In this document: one piece after another, positions 1 through 8,437 of the stretch
Position numbering within the stretch: position 1 is the first letter of the stretch
Layout: each line of letters starts with the position of its first letter
Assembly (NCBI GenBank): GCA_020850535.1
Contig: JADZEM010000217.1
Coordinates: forward strand, 46,017-110,016
From: Chloroflexota bacterium
Lineage (GTDB): Bacteria; Chloroflexota; UBA6077; JACCZL01
Direction of reading: 5' to 3'
Length of the DNA: 64,000 nucleotides
Program-made: the position numbers and the translations under genes
The notes under the pieces: model-generated
The model's input: the letters and a program-made list of their open reading frames with translations, nothing else
Databases searched by the model: none
What the model was told of the DNA's origin: nothing

Positions 1-1139
1 ACCGAGCTCGCCAGCCGCTTGCCGTAGCCGTTGAGCGTGTTCTTGATGATCGCGTCCACGTCGACGGCGTGATTCAGCGCCTGCCGAACCCGCTTGTCTT
101 TGAACGGCTCGAAATTGATCGTATCGAGGTTCATCAGGAAGGCGCGGTTGCTGGTGACCTCGATGCCGGTGGTCTTGTCGCCGTTCTTGATCGACTCGAA
201 GTCGATGGGCGGGATCGCAGCGGCGATGTCGACGGCCCCGGTCTTGACGGCAGCGACGCGCGCCGCGCCCTCCGGAATCGGCTTGAAGACGACCGTCTTG
301 ACCTTTGGCTCGCGCCAGTGGCCCGGCACGGCTTCGAGGGTGACGGCCTCGTCCTTCTGCCAGGACACGAACTTGTACGGGCCGGCCCCAACCGGCTTCT
401 TGGCGACGCCCTCCGGCCCGACCTCCTTCGCGTACTTCGGCGGCAGCATGTGGCCATAGTTCATCGAGAGGCGGCTCGGCAGCGAGGGATCCGGCGCCTT
501 GGTGACCAGCCGCACCGTCAGCGGATCGACGATCTGAACCTCGCCGATGGTGTTCAGCGTCGAGGCCATGACCGCCTTGGTGGCCGGGTCCAGCACCCGC
601 TCGATGGAGTACTTCACCGAGTCGGCGTTGAACGGCTCGCCGTTGTGGAAGGTGACACCGTCGCGGAGCTTGATCTCCCAGGTCTTGTCGTCGATGCTCT
701 TGTACGACGTTGCTAGCCCCGGCTGGAGCTTTCCTTCCTTGTCGCGCGTGAGCAGCGTGTCGTAGATGTTGAGCGTGATGCTCCACACAGCAGCCGAGGC
801 GGTGGCCTGCGGATCGAGCGTATCGGGATCGATGCCCTGGGCGATGGTGAGCGTGCCGGCCGGCGCAGCGCCGGCGGCCGGCTTGGCATCGGCGGCCGGC
901 TTGGCGGCCTCAGCCGGCTTCGCCTCCGTCTTGGCGGCCGGCGCATTGGTCGCGGCCGGTGCGGCCGCGGCGGGCTTGCTCTCGGCCGGCTTGCTCTCGG
1001 CCGGCTTCGACTCCGCTGGCTTGGCGGGCGCGGCGGGCTGTTGCTGGCAGGCGGCCAGCAGTCCGCCGCTCACCACGGCCAGCAGCCCGACGAAACGGCG
1101 ACGCGTCAGCACGGTGCTACGTCGCATCTGATCTCCCAT
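1..1139 (-). CDS. ABC transporter substrate-binding lipoprotein, family 5 (peptide/nickel type), partial
   Basis: This is the N-terminal 379 residues of an extracellular solute-binding protein; the gene runs off the left edge. The start at 1139 follows AGGGGAG with 7-nt spacing; a second in-frame ATG lies at 1127. The N-terminus carries a twin-arginine motif (TRRRF, residues 12-16), a hydrophobic stretch and a lipobox (LLAAC, Cys31), so export as a lipid-anchored protein is predicted. A low-complexity linker rich in PAESK and Ala/Pro (about 35-80) precedes the mature domain. That domain shows family-5 features such as LDPQ near its start, then VTFHNGEPFNADSVKYS and a GAGPYKF-like motif. The family binds oligopeptides or other solutes outside the cell for an ABC importer; the substrate cannot be told from sequence. 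No permease or ATPase gene lies on the visible side. Confidence 0.9.
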   Translation of the reverse strand, partial: MGDQMRRSTVLTRRRFVGLLAVVSGGLLAACQQQPAAPAKPAESKPAESKPAESKPAAAAPAATNAPAAKTEAKPAEAAKPAADAKPAAGAAPAGTLTIAQGIDPDTLDPQATASAAVWSITLNIYDTLLTRDKEGKLQPGLATSYKSIDDKTWEIKLRDGVTFHNGEPFNADSVKYSIERVLDPATKAVMASTLNTIGEVQIVDPLTVRLVTKAPDPSLPSRLSMNYGHMLPPKYAKEVGPEGVAKKPVGAGPYKFVSWQKDEAVTLEAVPGHWREPKVKTVVFKPIPEGAARVAAVKTGAVDIAAAIPPIDFESIKNGDKTTGIEVTSNRAFLMNLDTINFEPFKDKRVRQALNHAVDVDAIIKNTLNGYGKRLASS

Positions 1140-1288
1140 CTGATCGCTCCCCTACTCACCGACGCCGCCACGCACAACACGCTTTCCGAGACGTCGAGGT
1201 GCCTTCAGAAACGTCACAATGTCGAGCGGGCTACTCAAGTACATGCCACAAAGTGTAGCAGGCATCCAGAGGCGTCGGGGACGGGCAT

Positions 1289-1393
1289 AGGGCGATTGCA
1301 TGATGGCCTCGTCGTGCGGCCCCGTCGGGGCTTTCAAACCCCGACCGCTCATTGACGGCGTTTCGGGAACACAGACGAACACGCAATCGCCCT
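1289..1393. repeat. MITE-like dispersed repeat, copy 1
   Basis: A 105-bp element with perfect 11-bp terminal inverted repeats (AGGGCGATTGC at 1289-1299, GCAATCGCCCT at 1383-1393). It has an internal hairpin whose 7-bp arms are GTCGGGG (1324-1330) and CCCCGAC (1339-1345). It fills the convergence-free gap between two minus-strand genes. It belongs to a family also seen at 13261, 25129, 29636, 35079, 42721 and 63873. No coding capacity is seen. Confidence 0.8.
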
Positions 1394-1446
1394 GGGAACC
1401 GACGTCCCCGACCTCCGGATCGGACGCTCCTTGTGGACCTCGGCGC

Positions 1447-2442
1447 TCAGGCCCTTGCGCGCAGGGCGTCACGTGCCGCCGACGCCACGCTGTCGGCAAC
1501 AGACGGCGTGTTGGAGCATCCCGGTGCGACCAGCAGGCCCCGACCGCCGGTGTTGTCGATGGCGGCCTGGACCTCGCGGGCCACGTCCCCGGGCTTGAGG
1601 TTGAGGTCGGCCGGCTTGGTGGTCACGCCGCCGGCCACCGCCTTGCCGGTCCGGTCGGCCAGGGCGCGCAGGCTCGGGTTGCGGCCGCCCAGCGAGTAGT
1701 TGAAGGCGTGGGCGGGATACTCGGCGAAGATGTCGAAGAAGACGGCCTCACCGCAGGTGTGCAGCAGGTTGAACGCGCCGTCCGACACCGCGTCGAGGAT
1801 CTTCAGGTCGTCGGCGACGGCCCACTCACGGTACTCATCCTGCGTAACCAGCCCGTCGGTCCCGATGTTGGTGGCGTAGAACAGACCGTCTGCGCCCGCC
1901 GCCAGCGCCGCGCGAGCGTAGCCGGCCATCGTCTCGGTCACGGCATCGAGCGCGGTCCGCAGCGCGGCCGGGTGCTCCTGCATGGCCGACCGCAGCGCAA
2001 CAACGTCGCCCGGCTGCAGACGCCGCACGATCATCAACGGGTTGAAGATCGTCCAGATGATCGGGATGTCGCCAACGGCCGCCCGGATCAGCTTCAAGGC
2101 TTCGAGCTGCTCCCCGAGCGGGCCGGACGTCCAGTCGACCGGGCGGAGCGAGTCCAGCTCCCGCGGCGTTGACACGGCGGTCTTGACCAGCGTCGGGTTG
2201 ACGGTCCGCTCGCCTGACGCCTGCCAGACGGATCCGAACGCCTCTTCGAACGCCTGCGCCCGGGTCTGCGGCTTCAGAAAGTCGAAGTCGAAATCGGCCA
2301 GGACGCGCAGCGTCTCGGCAGCCAGATCCTCAGCGCTGTTCTCCCGCGCAAAGTTGTGCGCCCAGAAGGCGTAAGGCGGACGGTCAACTTCCTGGCCGGC
2401 CAGTGCCGCCAGTACGCGCTCGCGCTTGGTCATGTTGGACAC
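1447..2442 (-). CDS. Uroporphyrinogen decarboxylase (URO-D) family protein
   Basis: A 331-residue protein of the URO-D fold. Members include heme-pathway HemE and many corrinoid-dependent methyltransferases. The N-terminus (MTKRERVLAALAGQEVDRPP, just after the start) is the typical opening of the methyltransferase-like branch, and the C-terminus has the GLLVAPGCSNTPSV-type motif of that branch (HemE uses a different one). A GTG start at 2442 is preferred because GGGAGGG lies 5 nt upstream; an ATG three codons later (2433) lacks a well-placed site. No corrinoid protein or other heme gene is nearby, so a role in methyl transfer or in catabolism of the neighbouring cluster is only a guess. It sits 55 bp downstream of the M20 peptidase on the same strand and is probably cotranscribed with it. 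Confidence 0.85.
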   Translation of the reverse strand: MSNMTKRERVLAALAGQEVDRPPYAFWAHNFARENSAEDLAAETLRVLADFDFDFLKPQTRAQAFEEAFGSVWQASGERTVNPTLVKTAVSTPRELDSLRPVDWTSGPLGEQLEALKLIRAAVGDIPIIWTIFNPLMIVRRLQPGDVVALRSAMQEHPAALRTALDAVTETMAGYARAALAAGADGLFYATNIGTDGLVTQDEYREWAVADDLKILDAVSDGAFNLLHTCGEAVFFDIFAEYPAHAFNYSLGGRNPSLRALADRTGKAVAGGVTTKPADLNLKPGDVAREVQAAIDNTGGRGLLVAPGCSNTPSVADSVASAARDALRARA

Positions 2443-2497
2443 GAGAACCCTCCCGAGTTCTCCACCCTCTCTCCAGGGCAGGCGTCCCGCGTCGTCG

Positions 2498-3670
2498 TCA
2501 GCCGAGCAGCCGCTCCAGCAACGCGAGGTAGCCACGAACACCCCGCACGAGCTGCTCTGCCGCCACGCGCTCGTTCGGTTGGTGCGCCAGCTTGTCATCG
2601 CCCGGCCCGAAGATGACCATCGGGATCCCGGCGCCGACCCACATGCCGCCATCAGTGTAGTACGTCGCGCCGCGTACCTTCGCCTCGGCGCCCGAGATTT
2701 CGGTGACCGCGGCGGCGGTTGCGCGGATCAGCGGGTGCCCGGTGGGCGTCTCCACGGGCGGCATGTCGTTCCCGACGTTGATCTGGAGCCGCAGGCCCGG
2801 CGTCGTCGACTCCAGCTCGGCGGCCATGTCGCGGATCTCCTGCACGATCTGGTCGTGATCCTGCCCGGGCAGCGTCCGCAGATCGACGGTCGCCTCGGCG
2901 CGGTCCGGCACGACGTTCGTCTTGATGCCCCCGCTGATCGTCCCGAGGTTCATGGTGGGCGGGGCCAGCAGCTCGTGCGGGGTGTACGGGACCTTCGGCC
3001 AGCGGTCGCCGAGCCAGCGCAGCAACGTGATGACGTGCTCGATGGCGTTGATGCCGAGATGCGGCATCGAGCCGTGCGCCGTCTTCCCCTGCCCGATGAT
3101 CTGGAGCCAGATCGCGCCCCGATGCGCCGCGACCACGTCCAGGTTGGTCGGCTCGCCGATGACGATCCAGCCGACGCCGTCCAGACCGCCGGTGTCGCGC
3201 AGGTGCTGCGCGCCGGCGCAGTCCACCTCCTCGCCGATGGTCACGGCGAACCGCACGTCGCCTTTCGGCCGCCAGCCCTGTCGGCGCGCGGAGGCCATCG
3301 CCACCAGCATCGCGGCCAACCCGGCCTTCATGTCAGTCGCGCCGCGCCCCCACAGCTCGCCATCCACCAGATCGCCCGAAAACGGCCCATGGTCCCAGGC
3401 GACATCGCCGGGCGGGACCGTGTCAGCATGGCCGGACAGCATGACGGCCGGGCGCTCGCCGGTCCCTGTGAGGGTCACCAGCAGGTTTGGTCGACGGGGC
3501 AGGACGTCGACGATCTGAGGCGCAAAGCCCCAGGCGGCGGCTCGCTCGGCCAGCACCCGAACGACACCCTCCTCGTCGCCGGGCGGGTTCACGCTGGACG
3601 TGCGGAGCAGGTCGCGGAGCAGCTCGACGACGGCATCGGACTCGGCGGCGGACAGGTTCTCGTGCAGCAT
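2498..3670 (-). CDS. M20 family metallopeptidase (ArgE/DapE-like deacylase)
   Basis: A 390-residue zinc hydrolase of the ArgE/DapE/CPG2 family, which cleaves N-acyl amino acids or dipeptides in the cytoplasm. Expected metal and catalytic motifs are present in order: GHADTVP (His and Asp), GRGATDMKAG (bridging Asp), GEEVDCAG (catalytic and metal Glu), EPTN, and a late His in KLAHQPNE. A dimerisation-type insert lies between EPTN and the C-terminal lobe, including TAHGSMPHLGINAI. Length is normal. It is divergent from the dehydrogenase at 3757 and upstream of the URO-D-like gene on the same strand. The exact substrate is not predictable; DapE itself usually sits with lysine genes, which are absent here. 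Confidence 0.9.
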   Translation of the reverse strand: MLHENLSAAESDAVVELLRDLLRTSSVNPPGDEEGVVRVLAERAAAWGFAPQIVDVLPRRPNLLVTLTGTGERPAVMLSGHADTVPPGDVAWDHGPFSGDLVDGELWGRGATDMKAGLAAMLVAMASARRQGWRPKGDVRFAVTIGEEVDCAGAQHLRDTGGLDGVGWIVIGEPTNLDVVAAHRGAIWLQIIGQGKTAHGSMPHLGINAIEHVITLLRWLGDRWPKVPYTPHELLAPPTMNLGTISGGIKTNVVPDRAEATVDLRTLPGQDHDQIVQEIRDMAAELESTTPGLRLQINVGNDMPPVETPTGHPLIRATAAAVTEISGAEAKVRGATYYTDGGMWVGAGIPMVIFGPGDDKLAHQPNERVAAEQLVRGVRGYLALLERLLG

Positions 3671-3756
3671 GCTTCAGGATAGCCCGTCTTTCCAGCCGAC
3701 GAGTAGGCAGGGGGTGAGCGCGCGTGCTACCGTCCCTGGCCAGAAGGGGTCTACCG

Positions 3757-4746
3757 ATGCCAACCGTGTTCATCGCTATTCCGTTCTTTGTGACCCGAGA
3801 TCCATCGCCGCTGGACAAGCTTGAAGCCGCCGGGTGGACCGTCAAGCAGGTTCCCGAAGGTGTCCGACCGAACGAGGATCAGCTGATCGAGCTGCTCGAA
3901 GGCGTCGACGCGACGGTGGCCGGCGGCGAGCCGTACACCCGCAAGGTGCTGTCCCAGGCCCGGAGCCTGAAGCACGTCGCCCGCTGGGGCGTCGGCTTCG
4001 ACCGGGTGGATCTGGACGCGGCCACCGACGAAGGCGTCCTGGTCACGACGACGCAGGGCGCGAACGACTGGGGCGTTGCCGATCACGCCGTGGCACTGAT
4101 GCTGGCCTGCGGGCACCTGGTGGTGTCGGCGCACCTGGAGATGATGGAGAAGGGCTGGACGCGTGCCATCGGCGACGACCTCTGGCGGCAGAAGGTCGGC
4201 ATCTTCGGGCTGGGGCGGATCGGGCGCGGCGTGGCGCAGCGGGTGCACGGCTTCGAGGCCGAGATCCTGGGCCACGACCCCTGGGCCGACCCGAAAGCGT
4301 GCGCCGAGCTGGGCATCAAGCTCGTCTCGCCCGAGGAGCTGCTCCGCGAGGCTGACTACGTCACGCTGCACCTGCCGCTCAACGCGGACACGCACCATTT
4401 CGTGAACCGCGAGCGGCTGGCGCTGATGAAGAAGACGGCCTACCTTGTGAACACGGCACGCGGCGGCCTGGTGAACGAGGACGCGCTGTACGACGCGCTC
4501 ACCTCGGGGCAGATCGCCGGGGCCGGGTTGGACGTGCGGGAGCAGGAGCCACCCACGGACACGCGGTTCAACACGCTGCCCAACGTCATCCTGAGCCCGC
4601 ACAACGCCGGTATCACCCATCAGACAGTGTCCGCCATGAGTCACATGGCGGTGGACAGCATCCTGAGCGGCTGGCGCGGCGAGAAGCCGCACGGGCTGCT
4701 GACGCCCGGAGCCTGGGAGAAGCGCCGGACGTTTTCGGGGTCGTAG
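3757..4746 (+). CDS. D-2-hydroxyacid dehydrogenase, paralog 1 (phosphoglycerate dehydrogenase-like)
   Basis: A 329-residue NAD(P)-dependent D-isomer 2-hydroxyacid dehydrogenase. AAGGGG lies 7 nt before the ATG at 3757, which gives the MPTVFI start. The Rossmann nucleotide-binding motif is GLGRIGRG. The family catalytic triad can be placed at the Arg of NTARGGLVNEDAL, the Glu of EQEPPTD and the His of LSPHNAG. There is no C-terminal ACT domain, so this is not a regulated serine-pathway SerA of the long type. It is the first of three similar genes in a row (next at 5141 and 6526), all ending with a GEKPHGLL- or GEVPHGIH-like tail. Such clusters usually handle sugar-acid or keto-acid catabolites; the substrate is not known. 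Confidence 0.9.
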   Translation: MPTVFIAIPFFVTRDPSPLDKLEAAGWTVKQVPEGVRPNEDQLIELLEGVDATVAGGEPYTRKVLSQARSLKHVARWGVGFDRVDLDAATDEGVLVTTTQGANDWGVADHAVALMLACGHLVVSAHLEMMEKGWTRAIGDDLWRQKVGIFGLGRIGRGVAQRVHGFEAEILGHDPWADPKACAELGIKLVSPEELLREADYVTLHLPLNADTHHFVNRERLALMKKTAYLVNTARGGLVNEDALYDALTSGQIAGAGLDVREQEPPTDTRFNTLPNVILSPHNAGITHQTVSAMSHMAVDSILSGWRGEKPHGLLTPGAWEKRRTFSGS

Positions 4747-4749
4747 GCC

Positions 4750-4782
4750 GTGGATCGTGGATCGTGGATCGTGGATCGTGGA
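4750..4782. repeat. Heptanucleotide tandem array, unit GTGGATC
   Basis: About 4.7 perfect copies of a 7-bp unit starting 3 bp after the stop codon of paralog 1. The unit read as GGATCGT is one base different from the reverse complement (GGGTCGT) of the array at 5033. The two arrays therefore flank the inverted repeat at 4835-5002 in opposite orientation. Confidence 0.9.
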
Positions 4783-4834
4783 AGCAAACGGGTTCACGTG
4801 TACGGCGGTTTCAGTGCATCCTTGCAAGTTCCCA

Positions 4835-5002
4835 TGTCATCCTGAGCGCAGCGAAGGATCTCACCCGCTGACCGTCAACGCTCGCGCCACCCGCCGAGCG
4901 TCACGTTGCACCCCACCCGCTGACGGTCAACGTTCGTGTCACCCGCTTGACCGTCAGCGTTCGCGTCAGCGGGTGAGGTCCTTCGCTGCGCTCAGGATGA
5001 CA
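4835..5002. repeat. Imperfect long inverted repeat with internal CACCCGC-type repeats
   Basis: Two 38-bp arms (4835-4872 and 4965-5002) are reverse complements with one mismatch; each contains the TCATCCTGAGCGCAGCGAAGG motif family. Between them are about four diverged copies of a roughly 27-bp block beginning CACCCGCTGACC. The arrangement could form a long cruciform or RNA hairpin and looks like a REP/BIME or MITE-type element. No coding capacity is seen. Confidence 0.85.
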
Positions 5003-5032
5003 ATTGGAGCTTGCATGCTTTCACCAACATCT

Positions 5033-5123
5033 ACGACCCACGACCCACGACCCACGACCCACGACCCACGACCCACGACCCACGACCCACGACCCACGAC
5101 CCACGACCCACGACCCACGACCC
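5033..5123. repeat. Heptanucleotide tandem array, 13 x ACGACCC
   Basis: Thirteen exact 7-bp units (91 bp) ending 17 bp before the start codon of paralog 2. The unit length is not a multiple of three and the array is non-coding. Its position just upstream of the ribosome binding site means that copy-number changes could shift promoter spacing or 5' UTR structure. Confidence 0.95.
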
Positions 5124-5140
5124 AACACCCTGGAGTTGCC

Positions 5141-6118
5141 ATGCCAAAGGTGCTGATTACCCAGCCCTCCGTGACCGGGCTGGACGATCCCTATCTGGAG
5201 AGCCTCCGCGCGGCCGGCTGGGAGATCCGCTACGAGCCGACCGGCGCGCGCGCAAAGCCCGAGGAGTTGCTGGAGCTGGTGCAGGGCCATGACGCCGTCC
5301 TGGCCTCGTCGGAGACGTACAACCGCCACGTGCTGGAGCGGGCCGACACGCTGAAGCACATCGCGCGGTGGGGCGTCGGGTTCGATCAGGTGGACGTGCC
5401 GGCCGCCACTGAGCTGGGCATCATGGTCACGACCACGCAGGGCGCGAACGACTGGGGCGTGGCGGACCACGCCTTCGCGTTGATGTTCGCGCTCGGGCGG
5501 CGGGTGGTCGAGAACGACGCCATCGTGCGGAAGGGCGGCTGGTCGCGCCCGCCCGGCCGCGACATCTGGCGGAAGACGCTGGGGGTCGTCGGGCTTGGGC
5601 GCATCGGGCGCGGCGTCGCGCAGCGCGCCTCCGGGTTCGAGATGAAGGTGCTGGCCTACGAGCCGTACCCTGACAAGGCGTTCTGCGAGAAGTGGGGCGT
5701 CGAGCTGGTCTCGCTCGACGAGCTGTTGGAGCGGGCCGACTACGTCACGCTGCACGCGCCCGGCGGCTCGGACAACAAGCACCTGATCGGCGCCGAGCAG
5801 CTCGGGCGGATGAAGACGACGGCCTTCCTGGTCAACACGGCGCGCGGCGCGCTGATCGACGAGGACGCGCTGTACGCGGCGCTCGCGGGTGGTCGGTTGG
5901 CGGGTGCGGGCCTCGACGTGCGCGAGCAGGAGCCGCCGACAGACATGCGCTTCAACGAGCTGCCCAACGTGATCCTGACGGCCCACGTGGCCGGCGTCAC
6001 AGTGGAGACCTGCGCCGCGATGACGGCGATGGCGTCCGAGAGTATCGTGCAGGGCTGGAAGGGTGAGAAGCCAGACGGCCTGCTCAACCCGCAGGTGTGG
6101 GACCACCGCCGAACGTAG
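5141..6118 (+). CDS. D-2-hydroxyacid dehydrogenase, paralog 2
   Basis: A 325-residue paralog of the neighbours at 3757 and 6526. The ATG at 5141 is preceded by GGAG at 5-6 nt, and the MPKVLITQPS start is almost the same as that of paralog 3 (MPKVLVTAPG). It has GLGRIGRG for NAD binding, NTARGALIDEDAL (Arg), EQEPPTD (Glu) and LTAHVAG (His). The open frame continues upstream through the heptad array, but that part is low complexity and unlikely to be translated. Cofactor-domain sequence is closer to paralog 3 than to paralog 1 by eye (both contain FEMKVLAYEPYPD-like segments), suggesting two duplication steps. The substrate is unknown. Confidence 0.9.
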   Translation: MPKVLITQPSVTGLDDPYLESLRAAGWEIRYEPTGARAKPEELLELVQGHDAVLASSETYNRHVLERADTLKHIARWGVGFDQVDVPAATELGIMVTTTQGANDWGVADHAFALMFALGRRVVENDAIVRKGGWSRPPGRDIWRKTLGVVGLGRIGRGVAQRASGFEMKVLAYEPYPDKAFCEKWGVELVSLDELLERADYVTLHAPGGSDNKHLIGAEQLGRMKTTAFLVNTARGALIDEDALYAALAGGRLAGAGLDVREQEPPTDMRFNELPNVILTAHVAGVTVETCAAMTAMASESIVQGWKGEKPDGLLNPQVWDHRRT

Positions 6119-6222
6119 GCTGGCGGGGAGACCTCCCCCCTGACCCGTTCGGAAGAGCGCTTCACCCCCGGACCACCTGGCGGCTCATGTGGCGTCAATC
6201 AGAGAGTTGCTCAGTGTCAGTC

Positions 6223-6363
6223 GTGATCCCGACTGAAGCGAGGTACGAGCGGAATGGAGGGATCTTCCCCACATCTGTACTCGGTTCGCCCAAGAAGATC
6301 CCTCGATTTCGCTCCGGATGCTTGCCCTTGGCCTGCCGAATGGGCCGCTTCGCTCGGGATGAC
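6223..6363. repeat. REP-like nested inverted repeat
   Basis: Outer arms GTGATCCCGA...GAAGCG (6223-6240) and CGCTTCGCTCGGGATGAC (6346-6363) are imperfect inverted repeats. An inner perfect pair GAGGGATCTTC (6257-6267) and GAAGATCCCTC (6294-6304) can form a second hairpin. It lies in the roughly 400-bp gap between paralogs 2 and 3, mirroring the element at 4835. Confidence 0.7.
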
Positions 6364-6457
6364 GGGAGAAGCGTCGGCGGGGCCTCTCTGCTTCGCGGGA
6401 TCTCCATGGCCTGATGTGCGTGAGCGGGCAGCGCAATACCCCGCGCACGCTCCACCT

Positions 6458-6506
6458 CCGAAACCCGAAACCCGAAACCCGAAACCCGAAACCCGAAACC
6501 CGAAAC
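6458..6506. repeat. Heptanucleotide tandem array, 7 x CCGAAAC
   Basis: Seven exact 7-bp units immediately upstream of the third dehydrogenase paralog (start 6526). The unit differs from the arrays at 4750 and 5033, but the period is the same. Confidence 0.95.
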
Positions 6507-6525
6507 CACGGAGTGTGAGGCAACG

Positions 6526-7506
6526 ATGCCAAAGGTACTCGTGACCGCGCCAGGCTCGCGCGGTGCTGACGATCCGCGTTTTCAGCCGCTCCGCGATGCG
6601 GGCTGGCAGATCACCGCTCACCGCTGGCCGGGCGGCCGGCCCAATGAGGAAGAGGTTGTCGAGCTTGTCCAGGGGTTCGACGCCGTCATCGCCTCGTCCA
6701 ATGAGCTGTACACCCGGAGCGTCTTCGAGCGCGCCGACACACTCAAGCACGTGGCGCGCTGGGGCGTCGGCTACGAGACGGTGGACGTGGACGCCGCCTC
6801 GGACAACGGCGTCATCGTCACGACGACGCAGGGCTCGAATCACTGGGCCGTGGCGGATCACGCCTGGGCATTGATGCTGGCCGTCTCGCGGCGCATCGTG
6901 GAGCTGGACCGGATCGGCAGGACGCCGACATGGTCGCGCCCACTGGCCCGCGATGTCTGGCAGAAGACGCTCGGCGTCGTGGGGCTGGGGCGGATCGGCA
7001 AAGGCGTCGCTCAGCGGGCGTTCGGCTTCGAGATGAAGGTGGTCGCCTACGAGCCGTACCCCGACCGCGAGTTCTGCGAGAAGTGGAACATCGAGCTGGT
7101 GGACAGCATCGACGAGGTGTTCCGTCGAGCCGACTTCGTCACGCTGCACGCGCCGGGCGACAATCGGTCGCTGGTGAACACCGAGCGGCTGGCGCTGATG
7201 AAGCCCTCGGCGGTCCTGATCAACACGGCGCGCGGTGCGCTGGTAGACGAGGACGCCCTGTATGCGGCGCTGACCGGTGGCAAGCTGCGCGGCGCCGGCC
7301 TCGACGTGCGCTTGCAGGAGCCGCCGGAGAACGACCGCTTCGCCGCGCTGCCCAACGTCGTGCTGACGCCGCACGTGGCCGGCTCGACCGAGGAAGCCTC
7401 CGTGGTCGGCGCGGCGATGGCCGTCGAGCAGATCGCCGCCGCGGGGCGTGGCGAGGTGCCGCACGGCATCCACAACCCGGAAATCTGGGACAGACGCCGC
7501 CGCTGA
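6526..7506 (+). CDS. D-2-hydroxyacid dehydrogenase, paralog 3
   Basis: A 326-residue third member of the tandem family. The ATG at 6526 follows GAGG with about 6-nt spacing. Cofactor motif GLGRIGKG; catalytic positions NTARGALVDEDAL (Arg), QEPPEND (Glu) and LTPHVAG (His) are all present. The usual acidic residue before QEPP is Leu here (LDVRLQEPP) whereas the other two have Glu, a small sign of divergence. It is followed 83 bp downstream by a methyltransferase on the same strand. Function within the cluster is unknown; retention of all active-site residues in all three copies suggests different substrates rather than decay. Confidence 0.9.
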   Translation: MPKVLVTAPGSRGADDPRFQPLRDAGWQITAHRWPGGRPNEEEVVELVQGFDAVIASSNELYTRSVFERADTLKHVARWGVGYETVDVDAASDNGVIVTTTQGSNHWAVADHAWALMLAVSRRIVELDRIGRTPTWSRPLARDVWQKTLGVVGLGRIGKGVAQRAFGFEMKVVAYEPYPDREFCEKWNIELVDSIDEVFRRADFVTLHAPGDNRSLVNTERLALMKPSAVLINTARGALVDEDALYAALTGGKLRGAGLDVRLQEPPENDRFAALPNVVLTPHVAGSTEEASVVGAAMAVEQIAAAGRGEVPHGIHNPEIWDRRRR

Positions 7507-7589
7507 CAGAAGAATCCTTGCCCCGGGGCCGCGGCTCGCTCGACCATTGGCCCGAGCCGCGGCCCACTCAGCGCGGATGGGGGCAATGG

Positions 7590-8420
7590 ATGATCGACCG
7601 GATGACTGATGCCGCGAATCTTCAGTACCAGTATGGCGACTCGGAAAAGCTGAAGATCCGGTACGAAGCCCACACGCTGTACAGCGAACGGACCTCCCAC
7701 TGGCACGCGCTCTTCACCGAGGTGCTGGACATCGTGCCGGGTGAACAGGTCGTGGACGTTGGATGCGGGCCGGGCGGCATCCATGTCCAATTGTCACGCG
7801 CAGGCGCGCAGGTGACCGGCATCGACGCGTCGCCGGGTATGGTGGCCGAAGCGCGAGCGCAGGCAGAGCAGGAAGGGTTGAACGTCCAGGTACGGGTGGG
7901 TGACGCCGAGCGCCTCCCGTTCGCTGACGGCCAGTTTGATGCGGCGCTGTGCTGCCACATGCTCTACCACGTTCCTGACATCCGCGCGGCGCTCACCGAG
8001 CTGCGTCGCGTGCTGCGGAGGGGCGGGCGCGTCCTGATCTCGACGAATGCCGCCGACCATTGCGCTCGTCTGAACGATCTGCACGCCCAGGCCGCGCGCG
8101 AACTCGGATTTGTCCCGGTGGTCGGCGACCTTGCAGGCGGAGGGCGCTTCTCGCTCAGCAACCTTCCGCTGGTGCAAAGCGTCTTCCCAAACGTCCAGCT
8201 ACACGAACTGCCGAACGCGTTCATCTGGCCAACGGTGGAATCAGCCCTCCGCTACTACGCCAGTGGCCGCATCGACGCCATCCAGCGAGTGGCCGACGAA
8301 ACCGGACACCGCGAGTTGCTCTTGGAGCGCATGCGTGAGCTGATCGGAGAGATCGTCGCTCGCGAGGGCGTGTTCCGGGTGCCAAAGGACGCCGGCTACT
8401 TCCTGGCGACCGTCCCCTGA
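7590..8420 (+). CDS. Class I SAM-dependent methyltransferase (UbiE/Methyltransf_11 type)
   Basis: A 276-residue methyltransferase. The ATG at 7590 is preceded by GGGGG at about 5 nt; a second in-frame ATG lies at 7602. Motif I is VVDVGCGPGGIHVQLS (SAM binding), followed by the acidic loop GIDASPGM, motif GDAERLPFADGQFDAALCCHMLYHV and the post-motif LRRVLRRGGRVLIS, all typical of the UbiE-like group that methylates small molecules. Acceptor specificity is not visible. It follows the dehydrogenase cluster on the same strand and converges on the acyl-CoA dehydrogenase gene 17 bp downstream. Confidence 0.9.
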   Translation: MIDRMTDAANLQYQYGDSEKLKIRYEAHTLYSERTSHWHALFTEVLDIVPGEQVVDVGCGPGGIHVQLSRAGAQVTGIDASPGMVAEARAQAEQEGLNVQVRVGDAERLPFADGQFDAALCCHMLYHVPDIRAALTELRRVLRRGGRVLISTNAADHCARLNDLHAQAARELGFVPVVGDLAGGGRFSLSNLPLVQSVFPNVQLHELPNAFIWPTVESALRYYASGRIDAIQRVADETGHRELLLERMRELIGEIVAREGVFRVPKDAGYFLATVP

Positions 8421-8437
8421 ACGAGCGCCAGGGCCGC

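Noticed and set aside
5033..5123. CRISPR-like direct repeats (also at 12078-12172 and 26072-26139)
   Set aside because: Units are contiguous with no unique spacers and no cas genes nearby; they are simple tandem arrays.
4757..5140. N-terminal extension of dehydrogenase paralog 2 through the heptad array
   Set aside because: The extension is repeat-encoded low complexity, and the ATG at 5141 has its own ribosome binding site and matches the paralogs' N-termini.
5021..6106. Long minus-strand frames opposite the dehydrogenase genes and many similar antisense frames elsewhere
   Set aside because: They are GC-bias shadows with Arg/His/Val-rich low-information translations and no family motifs.
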